Positions 57,990-64,000 of a DNA stretch of 64,000 nucleotides are shown one piece after another. The position numbers were made by a program, and so were the translations under genes. The notes under the pieces were generated by a model that saw only the letters and a program-made list of their open reading frames with translations, did no database searches and was not told where the DNA came from. The first letter of the stretch is position 1, and each line of letters begins with the position of its first letter. The DNA lies in NCBI GenBank assembly GCA_018857735.1, contig JABMCL010000852.1:169501-233500 (forward strand), in the 5' to 3' direction. Source of the stretch: Alviniconcha marisindica (Eukaryota; Mollusca; Gastropoda; Provannidae).

Positions 57990-60954
57990 CTGAAAAAACA
58001 AAAAGGCACAGTTAGATTTAACAGTTACTTACAAATCACTTCCAATTATAACGCAGTGTGAAATGTATGCAGCATGAAAGACTCAAATTGTCAAAACATT
58101 TCCACTGGATGAAACACAAAATGTATGAAACACAGGAACTTTATAAACACAAATGTCCACGATCCAAACACATAAAAGGTTCAAAATAACACTTATTTAT
58201 TAAATAAGCGTTAAATAATAAACAAGCGTTCTTTTTAATTGTGTCTCTGTCATAATAATTAAGCATTCTTTTGAACATTTTAGGTGTTTGGATCTTGTTT
58301 TAGAATGCTAGCCGTCATTCTTGTTTCAGATTTTATTTTTTATGAATGTTCAAGGAATGTCAACATAAAGGTTTTTGTCACAGCCAAAAACAAACTGGTT
58401 ATCTCCTTTAATTACTGCATTCAACACTGAATACAAAGTCTGAACTTGAATGAATAAAAATTTACCAAGAACTGAAAAAAATACACTTTCATGCCAATGT
58501 TAGTTTGAAATACAGTCAAGGTAACTGAAAGTGGTTTGAACAGGTAAGTGCACCATCATGGATTCAGGCAAAGTCCGACAGAGAGCACATTTACATGGTT
58601 CAAAAAACAAACCAACCAACCCAATAGAATCCATGTCACAACCAAGGAACCAGGTGGATGGTTTAACCCTGATCAATGTTACAGTTTACACTTGCATTGC
58701 TTTTTCATTTAAGTCGATAAAATGTCACTTATGTGTGACAAACGGTGTATTCCACAGCATCTAGCATCACTGGCCATTTGCTGACACTGATAGAGATTAC
58801 AAATGTCCGCTTCATACATGACAAGGCATAACAAGAACATGGTAACTATTTGTAAGTTCTAACACACATCTCCTCACAACAATGGCTTTGATCACCACTG
58901 ACATTAATGGCCATTTGCTGACACTGATATAGACTGCAAACATCCACTTTACATAGTATATTACATGTAACACAATAAAACTGAACATGAACATTGTAAC
59001 TATTTGTAAGTTCTAACACACCCGTCTCCTTCACAGATGAATGGATGAATGGGAATTTTTAATATATTATGGCACATAAAACTTGTGTGTTCACACTTAC
59101 AGTATATTACATAGATATATATATTATATATATTTTCTGCATGTGTCCATTACAAATAAAAGGACCACTTATACAGGCCCTTGATATCGACAGCACAATC
59201 AAGCATTAACCAAAAGGCAAGAGCCCTAGTCTCTCTGTTAACCTATTAACCTATTCAAGACAGTCCATTTCCAGACCTGGCAGTATTTATGGCAAAGTAA
59301 TATTGACAACTGTCTCCTTGGGCAAAAAAACAAAACCCACTTCTACAGCTGTCTGAAGTGATGTATATGTCACCTTTACATGCTACACAGAAGTTCAATA
59401 AGATGTTGGTGCACCCTGCTTTTCCTTCTTCCTTGTCTCTGGTATTGGTAATGTGTATAAGGTTGGGGGGTAGATGGAGTTGGGGGGGGGGGGGGGGAGA
59501 GGCAGGGAAGCTGCTAAATTTAGGCTCTCTCAAGCCAGTAAAGAGCTGCACTGTGCCCCTTTCCTCTTTCCCAAGACACAGGATGCCACATTTTGAATAT
59601 AACTTTTCCACGTTTTGAATATTACTTCTCAGCACTGGAATAATAACTGAAAACAAAAAAGTGCTTATTTCTCACTGGAGTTATTTTGCCACTTCAGTAC
59701 AATAGTAGTTAGCTACTTAGTAGTATTAGTAGTAATAAGTAAATGTGTAAGCCCAAATTTAAGAAGAGCTCCCAACGTCCCATTTCAAATCCATGTACAC
59801 GTTCAACTGTTACCCTGTAACTGTGTAAGTTATCTGCATGCCTGCAGTCACCATCCCCTGTTCTAAAAGTGAGACTGTCCTGTGTGCTTTGATAAAAGAA
59901 CATATATGCAAAACATGAACTGCCTCTAATCTCCCCTCAGTCAGTCATCTTCTGCATCTTCCCACTTTCTTGAAATCCATTCAGTCAACAGGAAAATCTT
60001 CATAAACTTGCCAGTGATGACAGGAAGCCTGAAGGGACAAGACTGACATTTTCATGCTGATTTTTTCTGTGCATCTGCACTGCAAGTTGGGGAACATTTC
60101 ATTAATCAAGGAGCAAATGTATTCAGCCAACTGGCTAATCAGTGCAACTAGTTCCCATGTTATACATATCATACTATTTATTTTTATTTTTATAGATCAA
60201 CATAAATACAGGACAGCATAAATGCACAATGGGTGAGAAACTCCTGAAAGGCCATACATCATTAATAAATAACTTTTAAACTGACAGTGCACACATGCCA
60301 GAATTCTAAATTTTTGCAATAATTTCACTCAGAAATATTACCCAACAGAGCAATAATTACATCACAATTTCAGTGCAAAGCAACCAGCTTTACAGAAATG
60401 GTACAAAATAAAATATTGCCTTATCAGAGGTACTGTGGCACATGGAAAGTATCTGGTGAATAAGTAGTCAAAACCAGTATCACTGACTGTTCAATTGTGA
60501 CATGTGTTTACAGGTTACACAGGGTCAAAATGTTTCAATAAATGTCTACTGCTTAAGACTATGTAAGAGAGACCATCCTTGATGGAAATGCAGGTCAGCA
60601 CTCTCCAGTACAAAAAACACACAAAAACACTTAAAATGTGAATTCCCTTTTGGTCTCAATGCAGTTCAAATGCAGCGATGATGCACACAAAAAATAATAT
60701 TAAATATTACAATATTTATCACTTATATCTGGGTATGATTACTTCATTAGGATCAAGGATTAGGATTATAAGATGCCAACATAATCATGAACAACAGTAA
60801 CTACAGCTCGTCCATGTTACTGCAGCCTGCCTCCCTCTCTCTTCTAACCCATTACCTCTAAAGAAAATGAACAAAACAAACATCTTCAGCATAATAAAAA
60901 CTATTTTTAAAAACCATGTTTTAACAAACATCTTCAAACTATTTTTTTTAAACA
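57990..60954. other. Likely INSR first-intron sequence
   Basis: I looked for a signal-peptide exon ending with one base of an open codon (phase 1) and a GT donor on the minus strand and found no convincing one. The stretch has the fold-back repeat at 58161, a duplicated TAACTATTTGTAAGTTCTAACACA block (58840, 58998) and a G run at 59484. Confidence 0.5.
58161..58294. mobile_element. Fold-back repeat of the ATCCAAACAC family
   Basis: GATCCAAACACATAAAAGG-TTCAAAA at the left is inverted as TTTTGAACATTTTAGG-TGTTTGGATC at the right. The outer right flank (TTGTTTTAGAATGCTAGCC) is the inverse of sequence at 41520. Confidence 0.7.
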
Positions 60955-61245
60955 TGTGTCTTGTTGCACAAAATCATCCACAATAAATCACCTCCCTATC
61001 TCAGACATCTCCACACTGGAGCAAGCAGTGACCAAAACTCAAGAAATTGCTCTCTTCTTCTGATGAAACAAATATTGATCTTGGTAGGAGTTTCACATAT
61101 TATTCTGGTTCCTCTTGTTGCAATGCATTACCCAATAGCCTGATAAAAAGCATATGTGCTCAGTTAGTACATTCAGCTCTTTTTAAGTTCTTCAACACTG
61201 CTGTACAAATTTGGATAGTGATGCACAAGTATTCTGTCTAAAAGT
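60955..61245 (+). mobile_element. 3' end of a non-LTR retrotransposon (LINE) ORF, decayed
   Basis: Plus-strand frames encode MLHKIIHNKSPPYLRHL and, after a frame shift, TNIDLGRSFTYYSGSSC then NALPNSLIK. This is the common C-terminal pattern of LINE reverse-transcriptase proteins (HKIxNxxxPxYL, then SFxYxGxxxWNxLPxxI). The AT-rich tail to about 62000 may be its 3' UTR. Confidence 0.7.
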
Positions 61246-62781
61246 AAAAGCATGTGTATATCAACATCACCTTCCTCCTATTGTTCTGATGTTTAACTCA
61301 GTTCAATCTAACCTATAACTAACTACTGTTTCTACTAATGGACTATCCTGTCCACAGACAAATTTGTCTCAGACCTATAACTATTGTTTCTACTATCCTG
61401 TCCACAGATAAATTTGTTTCAGACACAATAAAGTTTCTATATTCCCTACACCTGCGTGCCTGTGTGCTCACATGAATATGTGCGTGACATATTTGGGTAT
61501 TTTTCAAACTCAGTCTGTTCATCCTTTTTCAGTGTGGTACAGTCTATCTGTAAACTGCTCTGATTAAGATCCAGTTTACAGCATTAACTACATATATCAT
61601 TTTCAATTATTTTGTTCTTTATATATTCTCAAATAACTTTGCATTATTATTGAAACTGTTATTACTATTCTCATTGCTATTCCTGTCCTGGTCATTCTGT
61701 GTGTGTTCCTCAATTTTTGTAATATTTTTATAACAACCTTTTAGCTCGTTTTCTCTCTCTCATTGGTCTCAAATCTTCCATATCTGTATCTCATTTAATA
61801 GTTTGTCTTCAACTGTTTTTTATGTCAGCTACCCACTAGCATTTATCTGCCTATTTTTTCCCTGTTTGTGCTGACCTATTCTTTTCCTTACTTTCAACAT
61901 GTTGTTGTTTTAGCCATTTGTATACTTTTGTGCATGTGTTGCTTACAAGTAACTTTGATCAGAATCTATTGACCAGTATCAGCAGCAGTCTGCAGTGCTG
62001 TAGCAATAGCTGTCTGTTACTGTTAGTCTGCCCTTGTGGTAATATCTATACAGCTGAGAAACAAAATTTGCAATGAAGATTAATGGATCAGCCAAACAAT
62101 CCCTCTCTCTCTCTCTCTGAAAGATCATTACCATCTAATCTAAATATATTTTATATGATATTCATAAATACAATCTATTAAGGATCTTTACATCCACTCA
62201 AATCTGATAAAGCTACATGTAGCTCTACAGCACATGCTGCAAATGCAATGGATGAAAAGATACAGATCTATAGGAGCACTTCATTTCCTCAATTGCCATT
62301 ACAACTGGGGCAGTTTCATTTCATAGATCTCTTTAAGTGTAATCCCATTTTATTGTCAGTTCTTCTGGTTCAATTTGTTTAGCAAAACAAAAAATATAAT
62401 AAATTCAACAATATTGCTCGTGTTGCCAACTTCATATATTATATCAAGCCTCAGAATAATGAACTTGGGTTAATGAAACATGAAGCTGAGCAAATCCATC
62501 AAAAAGGACATCAACATCTAAGTATGGTAAATCTAGCCACAAGGCTGCTATTTTATACCCAAGACAAGCTTGCCCTAACATTGTCCCTAATATGCTCTTT
62601 AGCATTATATGGCAAAAAGACAGAACAGTACAAGGCTGCAAAATTACTGGGGGAAACAGGGCCACCAATGTATTAAGACTTACACAATCCCAAGCCCCAC
62701 TCAAACTAAGCAAGAAGATAAAAGACAGGGAGGTGGTGGAAGAGTGAGAAGGTGAGGGATGAAGTTTCCTGTCACTAACAG
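61246..62781. other. AT-rich DNA after the LINE relic
   Basis: It is possibly LINE 3' UTR at first; beyond that nothing can be assigned. Confidence 0.35.
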
Positions 62782-63144
62782 GTCCAGCAGAGACTGGCCA
62801 GTGGACACTCACTGACACAGCGACAGACCCAAACTCTACAGCCAGACCTGTTTACAGCCACTGACCGACTCTCCACCAACTTGCATAATGTGACCGGCGA
62901 TTACATGCGCTGGCTGGACCGCCTGGCTGGCTTTGTTGTAAACAAGTTCGACCTCCTTCCCGAGCTCCGGCAGGCTCCAACATCGGAAAGGACTGGAGTG
63001 TTTATGAATTTGACTTCAGTGGCTGTTAACAGTAGTGTTGCCGTTGGTGTAGTGGGCCCGGCGGCCTGCCCTACTATTGTCGTTCATTTACACGTGTGCA
63101 AAAGCCAGTGGCACGTAGCACGTTGTGGAACTGAGCCGGGTTGA
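62782..63144 (+). CDS. Likely coding exon of an unidentified plus-strand gene
   Basis: A tcactaacag acceptor is followed by an open frame encoding VQQRLASGHSLTQRQTQTL, PDLFTATDRLSTNLHNV and GDYMRWLDRLAGFVVNKF, then LLPELRQAPTSERTG. The first 200 nt have strong GC3 codon bias and look helical; the last third, up to the stop at 63142-63144, is less convincing and may be 3' UTR or past a missed donor. The family is not recognised. It runs opposite to the insulin receptor and would sit in or near that gene's first intron. It could be a terminal exon, or a fragment copied from elsewhere. Confidence 0.45.
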   Translation, partial: VQQRLASGHSLTQRQTQTLQPDLFTATDRLSTNLHNVTGDYMRWLDRLAGFVVNKFDLLPELRQAPTSERTGVFMNLTSVAVNSSVAVGVVGPAACPTIVVHLHVCKSQWHVARCGTEPG

Positions 63145-63205
63145 CCTAGCGGTAAGGCGTTAGGCTGGTAAGCAGACGGACCTCGGTTCGAATCTGCTTC
63201 GGCGC
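63128..63205 (+). mobile_element. tRNA-like Pol III head (SINE or tRNA pseudogene)
   Basis: TTGACCTAGCGGTAAGG (A box) and CTCGGTTCGAATCTG (B box) are well kept, and the ends GCCGG / TCGGC can pair. The anticodon stem does not pair properly, so a functional tRNA is unlikely. It may instead be a young SINE head. Confidence 0.45.
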
Positions 63206-64000
63206 TCCTTTCACTTCAAAGGTTGTGATCTGTGGACACTGTCTTGTGACTTTGTCCTTCACAACTATGAAACATTAAAATGGCTCTCATCGATGCCCAC
63301 CTTAATGCAGAAGTCATTCTGGTGGTAACAGTGTTGCAATAGGTATATATATAATCTCCCCCTTCCCCCGCCTCCATACCCCTTTCCCTCCTTCTCCTCG
63401 TCCCTAATAAGCCTTACGGTTTCGGTGGACGTTGAGCACCATGTTTACTAAGCAGTGAATTAATGAACATCGCCCTTTTGTTTATAAAATTTCCACTTTC
63501 CCTCCTCTTTTAACTTTCCCAAACACAGGATACAAAGCTGAAAGTAGCATAAGCAGAGACCACAACTTTCTAAGTGTACTTCTGCTGCCCACTGAGAAGT
63601 GATCTACAATCTTTTTCTGAATACTGTCAATTTAATATCATGTGTTAAGAATCTTGTGCAAAATATCAACCAATACTGACGCTGCTGCACGCTAAGACTG
63701 TAACTTTGTAAGAAAAGAGTCAAGAATGCACTTCACAGTTGCATTTTGGTTGATAAACAATTATCAATAATATACACACCTCCCTCCAAACTTGTGAGCA
63801 GTCCATGAAGGAGAAATGATTTTCTCCATTAGTCATTACACTGTTTTTGCAACTCGATGGGAGAGAGGGGAAGGGTGTATCTCCCCCCCCCCCCCCCCAA
63901 GAGTGTGTCAAAATATAAAGAGAAGAGGGAGGGGGGTGTTAGTCTGTTACTGCAGTAATAAACTTTACATGAGGGAAGGTCAGCATGACCTCTTGGTCAG
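63206..64000. other. Right-edge sequence, nothing assignable
   Basis: The stretch holds a C run at 63882 and purine-rich stretches. No exon is recognised. The missing INSR exon 1 is expected beyond this edge. Confidence 0.4.

Noticed and set aside
63128..63205. Functional tRNA gene
   Set aside because: A and B boxes are good, but the anticodon stem does not pair, so it is listed as a SINE head or tRNA pseudogene.

Overview
This window is metazoan nuclear DNA. The one clear gene has 24 short coding exons in phase with one another, separated by large introns full of minisatellites, (CA)n/(CT)n microsatellites, long G/C homopolymers, tRNA-derived SINE heads, fold-back elements and decayed transposons. 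Together with the style of insulin receptor it encodes, this suggests a lophotrochozoan, most likely a marine mollusc (gastropod-like). The species cannot be read from the sequence, and the clade call is an inference.

Main content: on the minus strand, positions 57989 down to 18169 carry an insulin receptor (insulin/IGF receptor tyrosine kinase) gene. I could place 24 coding exons, all with GT-AG borders and matching phases. They spell about 1474 residues in family order: L1 leucine-rich domain, furin-like cysteine-rich region, L2, three fibronectin type III domains with an insert carrying an RLKR proprotein-cleavage site, a transmembrane helix, an NPGY juxtamembrane motif, a complete tyrosine kinase domain (GQGSFG, VAIK, HRD, DFG, YETDYY) and an acidic, His/Gly/Ser-rich tail ending near a YSHM motif. 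Only the exon(s) for the signal peptide and 5' UTR are missing. They probably lie beyond the right edge, as the first intron of this family is usually very long.

Layout: 1-2 kb holds a degenerate repeat, a SINE, a 63-bp minisatellite and the last coding exon of an unidentified plus-strand gene. 2-3 kb holds a decayed piggyBac transposase. 3-9 kb holds palindromic and tandem repeats, including a striking array of short palindromes and a 280-bp fold-back element. 9-18 kb is AT-rich sequence without genes, with the possible receptor 3' UTR at its right end. 18-58 kb is the receptor. 58-64 kb has a fold-back repeat, a LINE 3'-end relic, a likely plus-strand exon of unknown gene and a tRNA-like/SINE head.

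The most unusual pattern is that several intronic minisatellites contain copies of the neighbouring exon's splice site: the acceptor of the insert-domain exon (34.5 kb), the acceptor plus exon start of the first kinase exon (28.0-28.4 kb), the donor after the third FnIII domain (29.9-31.2 kb, dozens of GTGAGT copies) and the acceptor of the plus-strand exon (1.1-1.8 kb). I found no prokaryotic-type system, CRISPR array or novel gene cluster.
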